Shown here piece after piece: positions 51,065 through 61,800 of a stretch of 64,000 nucleotides of DNA. The DNA lies in contig JACTMO010000087.1 in assembly GCA_014584605.1 (NCBI GenBank), positions 1-64,000 of the forward strand, written 5' to 3'. Source of the DNA: Bacteroidota bacterium (GTDB lineage: Bacteria; Bacteroidota; Bacteroidia; Flavobacteriales_F; PHOS-HE28). Made by a program: the position numbers and the translations under genes. The notes under the pieces were generated by a model. It had not been told where the DNA came from. It worked only from the letters and a program-made list of their open reading frames with translations, and searched no databases. How positions within the stretch are numbered: the stretch's first letter is position 1; each line of letters starts with the position of its first letter.

Positions 51065-53101
51065 ATGACCGCTGAGCGCCCCTCCTGGCGCGCGCAATTG
51101 GCCGCTGCCGACCCACGCCTGGTCCCCGGCCCCCGGTGGGCCCGCGCAGGGTTGCTTTTGTTGCTGCTGCTCGCGGCAGTGCTGCGGCTGCTGGGCTGGC
51201 CCCTCATCCCCTTCACCCACGACGAGATCAGTGCGCTGGTGCGGCTCTATCCCGACCTGGGCACCACCATCCGGCGCGGGGTCATCGAGCTGGACACGCA
51301 CCCGCCCGGGGTGCAGGTGCTGGAGTGGCTGTGGACGCGGCTGGTGGGCACCCGCGAGGGACTCGTCCAACTGCCCTTCATCGCCGCCTCGCTGGCGGCC
51401 ATCGTGCTCATGTACCGCTTCGCGCTGACCTGGACCACGGCCACGGCGGCCCTGGCGGTGGCGGCCCTGCTCGCCTCGCTGCAGTACACCGTGCTCTATG
51501 GCCAGCTGGCACGACCGTACGCCTTCGGCCTCTTCACCGTGGCGCTGCTGGCCGACCAATGGACGCGCTGGCTGGCCGACCAGCGGAACCGGCATCTGGT
51601 CGGCGCCGCCCTGGCCGCAGCCCTGTGCGCCTACACCCATCACTTCGCCGCCCTGGTGGCCGCGCTCATCATGGCCAGCGGGCTCCTCCTGTCGCCTCCC
51701 GACCGGCGCCGGTACTGGCTCCTGGCCTGCCTCGTGAGCCTGCTGCTCTACCTGCCCAACATCCCCATCCTAATGCACCAGCTCGGTCTGGGCGGCCTCC
51801 AGGAGTGGCTGGCCCCACCGGATGCGTACTGGTTCCCCGACCACTTCCGTTGGGTCGCGCACGGGTCGTCCTGGTTCGGGGTGCTGCTTGGTCTGGCCGG
51901 GACCGCCTCCCTGGTGGGCTGGTGGCGGGGTGCCGCACGTGCATGGCCCATCGTGCCGGTGCTGATCCTGTGGGTGGTGGTCCCCGCCGTGCTGGGCTAC
52001 GGCTACAGCGTGTGGCGCGCCCCGGTGTTGCAGCACTCGGTGCTCGTGTTCTCCTTCCCCTTCGCACTGGTCCTGTTGCTGGGTGGGCTGCACTTGCGGC
52101 GCCCGGCCCTGGCCCTGGCCCCCGCCCTGGTGCTGGCCGGGGTGGCCACCCTCACCCTCTTCACCGTGCGTCGGCACCACCTCACCGCGCTCCGGTCCAA
52201 GTACGAGGTTTTCATGCAGGCGGCGGTGGACGGGGCCGCACGTCCTGACCTCATGGTGGTGATCGACGCCCCGCCCGAGGTGCTGGACCTGCTGGAACGG
52301 GAACCGCGTTACCACGCCGCCCGCGGGAACTACCTGCGCCTGCGCGACCTCAACGGCCTGTCGGGCCTGCGCGAACGCATCCGGTCGCAACGGCCGACCG
52401 AGGTGGTGCTGGGCCTGTTCCACAGTACGGACCGGGCGCTGCAGGCCCTGGTGCAACAGGAGCATCCCCTGCTCTTGCGGCGCGTGGACCTGGTGGAGGG
52501 CCAGCTGATGCATTTCGCCACCACCGGCCACGGCCTCATCGACACGACGGCATGGGCCGCCACCGCACCGGGGATGCCGCTGCTAGGCTGGCAGGTGGAG
52601 CCCACGCTCCCGCGCACGGACGGACCCACGGGACCGGCCTGGGTCCTGGACGGGAGGGAGTTCGGCCTTCTCTTCGGTCCGTCGCTCCCGGCCACGGTCC
52701 GCCCCAACGATGTGCTCGAACTGCAGCTCGACGCCTCGGTCCTGGATACGGTCGGCCTTGCGCTCGAGGCCGTGATCGAAGTGCGGGGGGCCTGGGCCGA
52801 TCGCGATACGGTGCTCGCCTACCGGGGGGCCTCCGCACGCTCCTGCGGGATGCGGCTCGGGGAACGTGGCCCCGTGGTGGTGGCCCTGCCCTTCAGCCGG
52901 GCGCTGCTGCGCCATGCCGGGCTGCGCGTCCGCGCCTATGTGTGGAACCGTTACGGCGGCAAGGTCCAAGTGCATGGGGTACGGCTCCGATGGCGCGAAG
53001 GCGACCCCGCGCTGTACGGCCTGCTGGCACCGATCGAAGGCCCGTGGCGCTTCGCCCCGGGGAACGATGGACCAACGCGCCCGGCGAGCGTACGTCCATG
53101 A
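51065..53101 (+). CDS. Membrane GT-C glycosyltransferase (PMT/ArnT-like)
   Basis: 678 residues. About ten membrane spans in the first ~370 residues (LLLLLLLAAVLRLLGWPL first). The extracytoplasmic loop after span 1 has FTHDEISALVRL, the DE pair of GT39/GT83-type enzymes, and TRWLADQRNRHLVGAALAAALCAYTHHFAALVA follows later. The C-terminal ~300 residues are soluble and extracytoplasmic, with a beta-rich end. It should transfer a sugar from a polyprenyl-phosphate donor to a lipid or protein on the periplasmic face. Acceptor unknown. It converges on the DUF3078 gene, with a terminator between. Confidence 0.82.
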   Translation: MTAERPSWRAQLAAADPRLVPGPRWARAGLLLLLLLAAVLRLLGWPLIPFTHDEISALVRLYPDLGTTIRRGVIELDTHPPGVQVLEWLWTRLVGTREGLVQLPFIAASLAAIVLMYRFALTWTTATAALAVAALLASLQYTVLYGQLARPYAFGLFTVALLADQWTRWLADQRNRHLVGAALAAALCAYTHHFAALVAALIMASGLLLSPPDRRRYWLLACLVSLLLYLPNIPILMHQLGLGGLQEWLAPPDAYWFPDHFRWVAHGSSWFGVLLGLAGTASLVGWWRGAARAWPIVPVLILWVVVPAVLGYGYSVWRAPVLQHSVLVFSFPFALVLLLGGLHLRRPALALAPALVLAGVATLTLFTVRRHHLTALRSKYEVFMQAAVDGAARPDLMVVIDAPPEVLDLLEREPRYHAARGNYLRLRDLNGLSGLRERIRSQRPTEVVLGLFHSTDRALQALVQQEHPLLLRRVDLVEGQLMHFATTGHGLIDTTAWAATAPGMPLLGWQVEPTLPRTDGPTGPAWVLDGREFGLLFGPSLPATVRPNDVLELQLDASVLDTVGLALEAVIEVRGAWADRDTVLAYRGASARSCGMRLGERGPVVVALPFSRALLRHAGLRVRAYVWNRYGGKVQVHGVRLRWREGDPALYGLLAPIEGPWRFAPGNDGPTRPASVRP

Positions 53102-53128
53102 AGGAGCGACGGGCCGGCCTCGGCGCTG

Positions 53129-53160
53129 AAAAATGGAAAGGCCGCCCGCGGGCGGCCCTT
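53129..53160 (-). terminator. Rho-independent terminator of the DUF3078 gene
   Basis: GGCCGCCCGCGGGCGGCC (53140-53157) is a strong GC palindrome. On the minus strand it is followed by TTTCC and then TTTTT (53133-53129). It starts ~22 bases after the DUF3078 stop and may also stop rightward transcription from the GT-C gene. Confidence 0.78.
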
Positions 53161-53179
53161 CCGGAACGTTCGTCGCCGG

Positions 53180-54163
53180 TCAGAACTTGAAGTTCAGCCC
53201 GATGCCCAGGGTCTCGCGGAACTGCGTGGTGGGTCCGTACTTGGCCACACCGTCCTCCGTGCGGGCGATGTTGATGTCGTGGTCGTACAGCACCATGGTG
53301 TTGAGCGTGGCCGCGAACCAGCTGTTCACCTTGAAGGTCCACAGCATCTCCCAGTTCACGTCGATGTTCGAGGGCTCCTTCAGGTAGTTGCTGAACAGGT
53401 CGAGGCGGGTCATGAAGCCGATGTTCTTGGCCACGTCCGTCTGGTAGGTCAGGTTCAGGAAGGCACCCAGCTGGAAGAGCGTGTTCTCCCCGGCGGTCAC
53501 CCGGCGGATCAAGCCGCCCGTGGTGTCGTACACCGCAGGGTCCACCCCGAAGTTGCCCGCATCGGCCAGGTCCTGGTCCATCACGAAGGTGATCTTGGCC
53601 GTGACGGGCGACAGGTAGACGCTGAGCTTCTTGTTGGGCTTGTAGTCCACACCGAGGCCGAACAGCAGGTAACCGGGGGCCAGCAGGTTGGAGATCTTCA
53701 CCGTGTCGTTCTTGGCGTCGAAACCCTCGGTGAACTGGGAACGGAACTGCAGCATGGCACTGGCATACCAAGGCCCCTTCATCTGGTAGCCATAGCGCGA
53801 GTTGAGCTCAAAACGGTCGTCGCTCTTGAAGGTGCGCTTGCCCTCCTGGGCCAGCAGGCCATAGGCCAGGGCCAGGGAGTTATCCCAGGCGATATGGCCT
53901 TTGCGTTTGTTGGCGAAGGCGTTCACCTGGGCGATGCCGCTCATGCTGCTCAGGCCACCCGCGGCCCAGTTCACGAGCTGCACCTGGGTGAGGTTCAACT
54001 GGAACACACCGCCCTTGGTCCACACCTGGGCGGAATCGATGGTGGCGGCCGGTTTGTCGCGCAACGCTTTGCGGTCGGCGTCCTGAAGGTCCTCCTGGGC
54101 CATGGAGGTGGTGGCCAGCAGGCTCGCGAGCACGGCAGGCACAAGGCGGAACGGTCGATTCAT
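53180..54163 (-). CDS. DUF3078 outer-membrane protein
   Basis: 327 residues: signal peptide (PFRLVPAVLASLLATTSMAQ), then the DUF3078 opening WTKGGVFQLNLTQVQLVNWAAGGLSSMSGIAQVNAFANKRKGHIAWDNSLALAYGL, amphipathic strands, and a terminal strand ETLGIGLNFKF ending in Phe as in barrel proteins folded by BamA. A Bacteroidota-specific family of unknown function. No close promoter box was recognised. Confidence 0.9.
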   Translation of the reverse strand: MNRPFRLVPAVLASLLATTSMAQEDLQDADRKALRDKPAATIDSAQVWTKGGVFQLNLTQVQLVNWAAGGLSSMSGIAQVNAFANKRKGHIAWDNSLALAYGLLAQEGKRTFKSDDRFELNSRYGYQMKGPWYASAMLQFRSQFTEGFDAKNDTVKISNLLAPGYLLFGLGVDYKPNKKLSVYLSPVTAKITFVMDQDLADAGNFGVDPAVYDTTGGLIRRVTAGENTLFQLGAFLNLTYQTDVAKNIGFMTRLDLFSNYLKEPSNIDVNWEMLWTFKVNSWFAATLNTMVLYDHDINIARTEDGVAKYGPTTQFRETLGIGLNFKF

Positions 54164-54320
54164 GGAGGGGAGATCTGATATGGTGCGGGATCGAGCACCC
54201 TGAAAGGCCTCACAGCGAGCGGATGGAGCCGTTGATGGGCATGGGGTGAGGTCGGGATGGATCGTCCTTCTTGTGCAATACGCTTCGCTCTGCGGCTGTA
54301 TGGTGCGTTGTTGATCTCGG

Positions 54321-54395
54321 TGGGCACTGCAGGATTCGAACCAGCGACCCCTACCCTGTCAAGGTAGTGCTCTGAACCAGCTGAGCTAAGTGCCC
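54321..54395 (-). tRNA. tRNA-Val (GAC)
   Basis: Cloverleaf on the minus strand: acceptor GGGCACT pairs with AGTGCCC, anticodon stem CTACC/GGTAG around TTGACAG with anticodon GAC, T-loop TTCGAAT, discriminator A. CCA is not encoded (CCG follows). Confidence 0.95.
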
Positions 54396-54404
54396 GAAGG
54401 GCGG

Positions 54405-54412
54405 CAAAGGTA
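54405..54412 (-). promoter_or_regulatory. Core promoter box TACCTTTG for tRNA-Val
   Basis: Perfect TAnnTTTG on the minus strand, 9 bases before the mature 5' end. Confidence 0.6.
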
Positions 54413-54492
54413 ACCGCTGTCGCGGAATAGGGATGCCTCGCTCGATCGCGCGAGGCACGCGGTCCGGCTCCAGCGATGCACCACACCCCGAC

Positions 54493-54500
54493 TATCTTTG
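54493..54500 (+). promoter_or_regulatory. Core promoter box TATCTTTG for the fatty-acid hydroxylase-type gene
   Basis: Perfect TAnnTTTG, ending 17 bases before the ATG at 54517; supports that ATG over one at 54433. Confidence 0.55.
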
Positions 54501-54516
54501 CGTCGAGCAACACCGC

Positions 54517-55152
54517 ATGGCACGTCACAATGTTTCGGACAGCGGCAGGATCTTCAAGAGCCCGGTCCTGGAAGCGCTGACACGCACGCACATCGCCATC
54601 CCGCTCACCCTTTTTTACGGCAGCGGTGCGGGGGCCGTGCTGTATGGCATCCTGAAGCTACAGCTGGATGTGGCGGGCAGCATCGGGCTCTTCCTGGTGG
54701 GGGCCTTCCTCTTCACGCTCGTGGAATATCTGGTCCACCGGTACTTCTACCACATGGAGGCGGGCAGCCCGCGGAAGGCCCGTATCCAGTACATCTTCCA
54801 CGGCATCCACCACGACCATCCGCGCGACAAGAAGCGGCTGGCCCTGCCCCCGGTGATGACGGTGGTGGTGGCCGCAATGTTCCTGGGGCTCTTCCGGTTG
54901 CTGCTCGGCCCTTATGGCTGGGCATTCGGCGGCGGTTTCATGGTGGGCTACGCCACCTACCTGCTGACCCACTACGCCATCCACATCCACCGCCCGCCCA
55001 AGAACTTTCTCTCGGTGATCTGGAAGCACCACAACATGCACCATTTCGCCGATCCGGACGGCGCCTTCGGGGTGAGCTCCCCCTTCTGGGACCACGTGTT
55101 CGGCACCATGCCGCGCGATCGGCACAGCAAGCAAGGGACGGCGAAGGCCTGA
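54517..55152 (+). CDS. Fatty-acid hydroxylase-superfamily (sterol desaturase-type) membrane enzyme
   Basis: 211 residues with about four spans and the eight-histidine di-iron pattern: EYLVHRYFYH, IFHGIHHDHPRD, HYAIHIH and WKHHNMHHF. The final FGVSSPFWDHVFGTMP is diagnostic of this family. It acts in the inner membrane, hydroxylating or desaturating an acyl chain or a carotenoid-like substrate; which one is unknown. It is divergent from tRNA-Val. Confidence 0.9.
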   Translation: MARHNVSDSGRIFKSPVLEALTRTHIAIPLTLFYGSGAGAVLYGILKLQLDVAGSIGLFLVGAFLFTLVEYLVHRYFYHMEAGSPRKARIQYIFHGIHHDHPRDKKRLALPPVMTVVVAAMFLGLFRLLLGPYGWAFGGGFMVGYATYLLTHYAIHIHRPPKNFLSVIWKHHNMHHFADPDGAFGVSSPFWDHVFGTMPRDRHSKQGTAKA

Positions 55153-55314
55153 GGCCCTTTCAGCAGGTCGCTCATGGGGCGGGATCCCTGCCCTGTGGGT
55201 GTCCGCCAGGGACCTCCCCAGTTGTCCATCCCACCGGCGCATGCGGGCGGTCGGGGCGATGGCGTACCGGCTGGCAGCCTCTCCCGACGTTCTTGGAGGA
55301 GGTCCGGCCAACGC

Positions 55315-56475
55315 TCAGGCCGTGGCACGGGCCACCGGGGAGGAGGGCACCTCGAGCACCTTCTTGAGCACCTCCACGGTGCGATCGATCTCCGCGCGCG
55401 TGGTGAAGCGGCTGAAGGAGAAGCGCAGGTTCGCCCCCGTGGCCTCGGGATACAGGGCGGCGATGACATGGCTGCCGGCATTGCTTCCGCTGCTGCAGGC
55501 ACTTCCGCCGCTGCAGGCAATGCCCTCGATGTCCAGGTGGTAGATGAGCATCTCGGCCTTGTCGTCGTCGGGGAACCGCACGCTCAGGACCGTGTACAGG
55601 CTGTCGGGGCCGATGTCCCCGTTGAACCCCACGCCCGGTATTTCGGCACGCAGACGGGTCGCCATGTGGTCCTTGAGCCCGCGCACATGGCGTTCGTGCG
55701 CATCCAGGTCCGTATAGGCCAGTTCCATGGCCTTGGCCAGGCCGACAATGCCGGCCACGTTCTCCGTGCCCCCGCGCCGGTTGCGCTCCTGCGATCCGCC
55801 TTGGATCATGGGCTTCAGGGCCAGGGCATCGCCCAGGTACAGAAAGCCGACCCCCTTGGGGCCATGGAACTTGTGGGCGCTGGCGCTCAGCATGTCCACC
55901 GGCAGGGTGCGCAGATCGAAGGCGTAATGCCCCATGGTCTGAACCGTGTCGCTGTGGAAGATGGCCTGGTGGCGGCGGCAAAGGGCGCCGATGGCCTGCA
56001 GGTCGTTGCGGGTGCCCAGCTCGTTGTTGGCGTGCATCAGGCTCACCAGGGCCTGGGGATGGGCCGCCAGCAGCTCCTCCAGGTGCGCCAGGTCGGCGCG
56101 GCCGTCGGCATGCAGGCGCACCCAATGCACCTGGACCGCACCCTGCCGGGACAGCTCATGTGCGGTGTGTTCAATGGCATGATGCTCAATGGGCGAGGTG
56201 ATCAGGTGGCGCACCCCCCGGTCCCGCACACCGCAGACCAGGGCCATGTTGTCCGCCTCGGTCCCTCCGCTGGTGAACACGATGTTGCCGGGCATGCAGT
56301 GCAACAGGTCGGCCACGGTGCGGCGGGCCCGCTCCACTGCGGCACGGCTGCGACGGCCGAAGGCGTGGATGCTGCTGGGGTTGCCGAACTCCTCGCGCAG
56401 ACAGGTGGTCATGACCTCCAGCACTTCCGGCGCCAGGGGCGTGGTGGCCGCATTGTCCAGATAGATCTTGTTCAT
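55315..56475 (-). CDS. Cysteine desulfurase (NifS/IscS family)
   Basis: 386 residues. PLP enzyme releasing sulfur from cysteine for Fe-S clusters and tRNA thiolation. Landmarks: IYLDNAATTPLAPEVLEVM, NPSSIHAFGR, FTSGGTEADNMAL, EHHAIEHTAHEL, the PLP Lys in SASAHKFHGPKGVGFLY, RRGGTENVAGIVGLAKAMEL, and the catalytic Cys loop SGGSACSSGS. The loop length is that of group I enzymes (IscS/NifS-like). No iscU or iscA adjoins it, so the exact partner is open. The next gene upstream, rimO, is a separate unit ~220 bases away. Confidence 0.93.
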   Translation of the reverse strand: MNKIYLDNAATTPLAPEVLEVMTTCLREEFGNPSSIHAFGRRSRAAVERARRTVADLLHCMPGNIVFTSGGTEADNMALVCGVRDRGVRHLITSPIEHHAIEHTAHELSRQGAVQVHWVRLHADGRADLAHLEELLAAHPQALVSLMHANNELGTRNDLQAIGALCRRHQAIFHSDTVQTMGHYAFDLRTLPVDMLSASAHKFHGPKGVGFLYLGDALALKPMIQGGSQERNRRGGTENVAGIVGLAKAMELAYTDLDAHERHVRGLKDHMATRLRAEIPGVGFNGDIGPDSLYTVLSVRFPDDDKAEMLIYHLDIEGIACSGGSACSSGSNAGSHVIAALYPEATGANLRFSFSRFTTRAEIDRTVEVLKKVLEVPSSPVARATA

Positions 56476-56693
56476 GTGCCGCTTGTGGTATGTCCCGCGT
56501 ATCCCGTCCTCCGGGTTTTCAGTGCAGGTCGTGTTCGGCCCGCCGCGATGGGCCGGGTCCCCAGGGCGACGGAGCCGCGAAATTACCCGCTTCGGGCGGT
56601 CGGGCGAAGGTCGTACGGCCAGGCATGCCTTTCCGGTGCGCCCACCCGCGCCCGGGCCGGGGGCCGAATGGCGCGGTACACCGGACCATGCGG

Positions 56694-58004
56694 TCACACC
56701 GGCATCGCCTCCAAATGGTGCTCCTGCGCTGCCGTGATGCGCACCTCGGCGAAGTCGCCCATACGCAGATGTCCGGCGGACGTGGGGATCAGCACCTCGT
56801 TGTCCACCTCGGGCGAGTCGTGCTCGGTCCGGGCGATGTAACGACCTCCTTCCGCCTTGTCCACCAGCACACGGAAGACCCTGCCCACCTTGGCCTGGTT
56901 CAGTTCCAGGCTGATGCGGGCCTGCAGGTCCATGACCTCCTGCGCACGCTGCTCTTTCACTTCCGCCGGCACATCGTCCTCCATGCCGTACGCGTGGGTC
57001 TGCTCCTCGTGGCTGTACGTGAAGCAGCCCAGGCGATCGAAGCGCATGCGTTCGATCCAGCGGAGGCTGTCGGCATGGTCCGCCTCGGTCTCGCCCGGAA
57101 AACCGGTGATGAGCGTGGTGCGGATGGCGATGCCGGGGACCTTTGCGCGGATGGCGGCCACCAACGCTTCGGTCCGCTCCTGGGTGATGCCGCGCCGCAT
57201 GCGGGTGAGCATGCGCGTGCTGCCGTGCTGCAACGGCATGTCCAGGTAGTTGCAGATGTTGGTCCGGTCGCGCATCACGTCCAGCACCTCCATGGGGAAG
57301 CCGCTGGGAAAGGCGTAGTGCAGGCGGATCCATTCGATGCCTTCCACGTCGCTCAGCCGGGCAAGCAGTTCGGCCAGGTTGCGCTTGCCGTAGAGGTCGA
57401 GACCGTAGTACGTCAGGTCCTGGGCGATGAGCATCAGTTCCTTCACGCCTTGTGCGGCCAGGCTCTTGGCCTGGGCCACCAGCTGCTCCATGGGCACGCT
57501 GACATGTCCGCCCCGCATCAAGGGGATGGCGCAGAAGGAGCACTTGCGGTCGCAGCCCTCGCTCACCTTGAAGTAGGCGAAGTGGGCCGGTGTGGTGAGC
57601 AGCCGCTCCCCCACCAGTTCGTGCTTGTAGTCGGCCTTCAACGTCTTCAGCAGGCGCGGCAGGTCGCGGGTGCCGAACCAGGCGTCCACCTGGGGGATGC
57701 CTTCCTTCAGTTCGGGCGCATAGCGCTGGCTGAGACAGCCGGTCACATACACCTTCTCCACCTCGCCCCGGTCCTTGGCCGCCGCCCAACCCAGGATGGT
57801 GTCGATGCTCTCCTGCTTGGCGTTCTCGATGAATCCGCAGGTGTTGATCACCACCACGTTGTGCCCGTCGTGCCGGGCCTCGTGCTCCACGGCAATGCCG
57901 TTGGCCCGCAACTGGGCCATCATCACCTCGCTGTCCACGGTGTTCTTCGAGCAGCCGAGGGTGACGACGTTGACCTTGGTGGGCTTGCGCGTGCGGGCTT
58001 TCAT
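56694..58004 (-). CDS. rimO: RimO: ribosomal protein S12 methylthiotransferase
   Basis: 436 residues from the ATG at 58004. Adds a methylthio group to an Asp of ribosomal protein S12. N-terminal UPF0004 domain with cluster cysteines in VVTLGCSKNTVDSE, INTCGFIENAKQESID and VTGCLSQRY. Radical-SAM domain with KVSEGCDRKCSFCAIPLMRG, and a C-terminal TRAM domain (LVDKAEGGRYIARTEHDSPEVDN). The spelling TLGCSKN and FIENAKQESID distinguishes RimO from MiaB. A promoter box lies 10 bases before the ATG. Confidence 0.95.
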   Translation of the reverse strand: MKARTRKPTKVNVVTLGCSKNTVDSEVMMAQLRANGIAVEHEARHDGHNVVVINTCGFIENAKQESIDTILGWAAAKDRGEVEKVYVTGCLSQRYAPELKEGIPQVDAWFGTRDLPRLLKTLKADYKHELVGERLLTTPAHFAYFKVSEGCDRKCSFCAIPLMRGGHVSVPMEQLVAQAKSLAAQGVKELMLIAQDLTYYGLDLYGKRNLAELLARLSDVEGIEWIRLHYAFPSGFPMEVLDVMRDRTNICNYLDMPLQHGSTRMLTRMRRGITQERTEALVAAIRAKVPGIAIRTTLITGFPGETEADHADSLRWIERMRFDRLGCFTYSHEEQTHAYGMEDDVPAEVKEQRAQEVMDLQARISLELNQAKVGRVFRVLVDKAEGGRYIARTEHDSPEVDNEVLIPTSAGHLRMGDFAEVRITAAQEHHLEAMPV

Positions 58005-58013
58005 CGGGGTCGG

Positions 58014-58021
58014 CGAAGGTA
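58014..58021 (-). promoter_or_regulatory. Core promoter box TACCTTCG for rimO
   Basis: TAnnTTCG on the minus strand, ending 10 bases before the rimO ATG. Confidence 0.5.
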
Positions 58022-58197
58022 AAGCCGGGTGGACCTCCCCGCGGCCGGACCGGGCCTGGGCCGGGCTTGCTCCGGGCATGGCCGGAGGATGGACGAACGG
58101 AAAGAACGACCGTTCACCGCAGCGGTCATTCCCGTCCCCCTTTGGCCGCGTGGCGGGGCTCGCATCTTTGCGGCCTGCGGAGTATCTTGCACGGGCC

Positions 58198-58851
58198 ATG
58201 TCCAAGGAGACCCCAACGATCCTCATCGCCGACGACCACAGCATCGTCCGCCGCGGCTTCAAGAACCTGATGGCCCTCCGGATACCGCATGTGAAGGTGG
58301 AGGGTGTGGCGGATGCCGTCGGCCTGCGGAAGCGGCTGGCGCAAGGGCCGCGTCCCGACCTGATCGTGCTCGACCTGCAATTGCCGGACGGCAATGGCAT
58401 GGACCTGCTGCCCAAACTGTGCGCCAACGCATCGCAGCCGCCCGTGCTGGTGTATTCCATGAACCCGGTGCGGATCCACGGGGTCCAGTCCATGCGGATG
58501 GGCGCCATGGGCTATGTGAGCAAGGAGGCTTCGGAAGAGGACGTGGTGGCTGCGGTGCAATGCGTGCTGTCCGGGAAGTCCTACCACAATCCCGAACTGC
58601 CCGTGCGCCGGTCCAGGTCCGGTGCCGCACAGGGCGTGGACCACGATCCCCTGGCACGGCTCTCGGGGCGTGAGCTCATGGTGCTCGACCTGCTGCTCAC
58701 CGGCCAGGGGGTGAAGGAAGTGGCGGAAAAGCTCGGCCTGGGCATCTCCACGGTGGGCACGTACAAGAACCGGATCTACGAGAAACTGGGGGTGAACAAC
58801 ATCCTGGACCTGCAGACCGCGGTCCAGCTGCACCGCAAGGGTGCGCATTGA
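58198..58851 (+). CDS. NarL/FixJ-type response regulator
   Basis: 217 residues. Receiver domain (~5-125) with acidic pocket IADDHS, phospho-acceptor Asp59 in IVLDLQLPDG and the conserved Lys in GYVSKEAS. LuxR-type HTH at the C-terminus (LSGRELMVLDLLLTGQGVKEVAEKLGLGISTVGTYKNRIYEKLGV). Its stop overlaps the ATG of the histidine kinase by one base, so the pair is coupled and the kinase is its probable partner. Weak boxes CATCTTTG and TATCTTGC lie 27 and 8 bases upstream. Confidence 0.92.
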   Translation: MSKETPTILIADDHSIVRRGFKNLMALRIPHVKVEGVADAVGLRKRLAQGPRPDLIVLDLQLPDGNGMDLLPKLCANASQPPVLVYSMNPVRIHGVQSMRMGAMGYVSKEASEEDVVAAVQCVLSGKSYHNPELPVRRSRSGAAQGVDHDPLARLSGRELMVLDLLLTGQGVKEVAEKLGLGISTVGTYKNRIYEKLGVNNILDLQTAVQLHRKGAH

Positions 58852-61800
58852 TGGCCCTCCGGCCTGCCACCGCGCTCCTGGGTCTGCTGCTCGTGCTCGG
58901 GCAGAGCGTCTTCAGCCAGTCCCCGCACTATTACGAGTGGCGGCATTTCACCAATCGGAACGGCCTGCCGCAGAACAGTGTGAGCGACATGGCCTGGGAC
59001 CAGGCGGGAAACCTCTGGCTTACCACCCAGGGCGGCCTGGCCCGATGCGACGGTCGCTTTATCCGGCCCATTCCGTTGAAGGTCGGCTCCCCATCGCGCC
59101 AGCTGATCCATCTGTTGCGGACCACCACCGGACAAGTGTTGACCTTCGACGCATCGGGAGCCACGCACCGCCTGCAGGATGGGGTTCCCCTGCCCCTGCC
59201 TTCCACGGACGCTGATCCGCGCGTTCCCACCGGCACCTTGCCGTCCGAGCGTCAGCTGGGCTTCCTGCTTCGGGCCTGCAGGAAAATGGACTGGCAGTCT
59301 CCTCTGACATGCGCACAGGACAGTTCGGTCTGGCTGTTGACCCATCAAAAGCAAGCGGTCTGGTTCCGGGACACCGTGCAAGTACGAACGATGGACCTGC
59401 CAGCACCAGCGGTCGCTCTGTTCACCTTGTCCGATGCCGTGCATCTCGTAGATGGCAGCGGATCGGTCCATCGCTTTGATCCCCGGGCGGGGAGCCTGTC
59501 CGCGGTCACGGCGCCCCAAGCGATGACGACCACGGGAAGATGGTTCGCGCAACCTGGGGCGGCCTATATTCTCGTTCTGGTCGAGGACAGCCTGTACGTG
59601 CTGCGCAGGGCCGGGGTGGATGCGCTGGAAGCCCGTTGGCTGGAGGTGGACCTCCCTCCGCACAGCGACATCACCAGCATCCTTTATGATGAGCACTCGG
59701 CCGTGCTGGCCGTATCCACGCTCACCCAGGGGGTCTTTCTGTACCGCCCGCAGTGGTTCAGCAACCTGCAATGCATGGACGCGGCGATCGTGCGCGACAA
59801 CGCGTTCTACGGGCAGGCCGACCTGGCCGATGGGCGGCTGTTCACGGCGGATCATCTGGGCCAGGGCGTGGTGTTCGAGAACGGCAGATGCGTGGCAGCC
59901 CCCGAGCAGCTCAAGCGCCTCGACCCGTATTCCATGGCCCGGGACGCAGCGGGCGCCCTGTACTTCACGGACGTGAACGGGATCAGGCGGTACGAGCCCT
60001 CCGCCCCGCATGCCACCACCCTGGTGAACAGCGGTGAGGCCCGGGCCATCATGGTCCTCGATCGGGACACGCTGTGGGCCTTGAGCCGGGTGGCCTTTGG
60101 ATGGGTGAAAGGGGACACCCTCCATCTGGACGTGGCCTTGGAGGACCCCGATCCGGAGCACGACCCCGTGACCCTGTGCCGTGGGCCCGACGGCCGCTGG
60201 TGGTATGGCCAGGCGGAAGGGGCCTTCATCCTGGACCATGGCGCCGTTCAACGTCCCATACCCGTGGAGGGGCTCCAGGGGGCCAGTGTGCGGGCCATGC
60301 ACCGGCTGGCCGACCTGCTGCTCATCGGCACCTACGGCCACGGCGCCTTCGTGCACGACGGCCGCACGCTCCGCGCGTTGCCCATGGACGAGCGCGAAGC
60401 CCTGCGGCACACCCATGCCTTTGCGCCGACCGCGAACGGCACCATCTGGATCTCGACCAACAACGGTCTTCTGCGCACCACCGAACGCGACCTGCTGGCC
60501 TGGGTCGCGGACAGCACGCAACGCCCCTACATCGCGCGCTACGACGAGGAGGACGGCCTGGCCGGGTCCGAGCTGAACGGAGGGTGCCGCCCGTCCTTCC
60601 TGACCCTATCCTCCGGGTGGATGTCCTTTCCATCCATGCGCGGACTGGTCCAGTTCGATCCCGCCACGGTGCAGGATCCCTGGCCTGCGGCCAGGGTCCG
60701 GCCCACCCTGCTCCAGGTGGATGGTGTAGCGATGCCGGTGGCAGCCCGCGTCGAACTGCCCCCGGACCATCACGAAGTGGTGCTCCAATTCGCTTTGACG
60801 TATTGGGGTAACGCCGCCAACGTACAGCTGGAGCACCGCCTGGAGGGCGTGCGGGACAACTGGAGCCCGCTCCCCACGGCCGGCAGCGAGATCCATCTCG
60901 GCCTGTTGCCACCGGGCGAGGCCCGACTGGTGGTGCGCAAGGTGGGCGGTCCGCTCCGCGGCGAGCCGGAGGCCTTCGCGATGGTGCTGTCGGTGCCCCT
61001 GCCCTGGTACCGGACATGGTGGGCCGGGGTCTGCTTCGTGTGCCTGGCGGCGCTGATCGGCGTGCTCCTGCACCGCTGGCGGGTCATGTGGCTGCGCGCC
61101 TCGAACGCCCGGCTCGCCTCCCTGGTGGGCGAACGGACGAAGGCGCTCTCCGAGGCCAACAGCGGCCTCACGGCAGCCCTGCATCATCAGGAGAAGCTCA
61201 TCGCCATCATCGCGCACGATGTGGTGCATCCGCTGCGCTTCCTTTCCCGCGTGGCGCGCGACGCGCGTGCCATGCACCAGCGCCACGAGGACCCCGAAGA
61301 GCTCAGGCACACGCTGGACGACCTGGAAGGCGCCACCCGCAAGCTGTTCACCAACGCCAGCGACCTGCTGGGCTGGGTCCGGTCGCAGCACGCCCAGGAG
61401 CCCCAGCGCCGGGTGTCGGTGGACCTGCAGCAGAGCGTGGCCACGGCGTTCGACCGCATCGCGGAGCTGGCCGGCGACACCGAGCGATGCAACGCGGTAC
61501 CGGCCGGGACGCGAACGGCCACGGACCCCGACGTGCTGGCCATCGTGCTCAACAACCTGCTGATGAACGCGGTATTGCACGGCCGGGCGCAGCGTATCAC
61601 GGTCGCCATGGCCGACGGGCCCGGCGTGGTGCTGCGGGTGAGCGATGACGGGTCGGGGATGAGCCCCGAACAGTTGGACCGCGTACGCAAGGAGCTGGAA
61701 GGTGCTGCCGAGGGCCAGGGCAGGGCCGGGGGCACCGCGATCGGCCTGGGCTATGTGATCATCGCCGAATGCCTGCGCCTGCTGCACGCCAAAGCGGTGA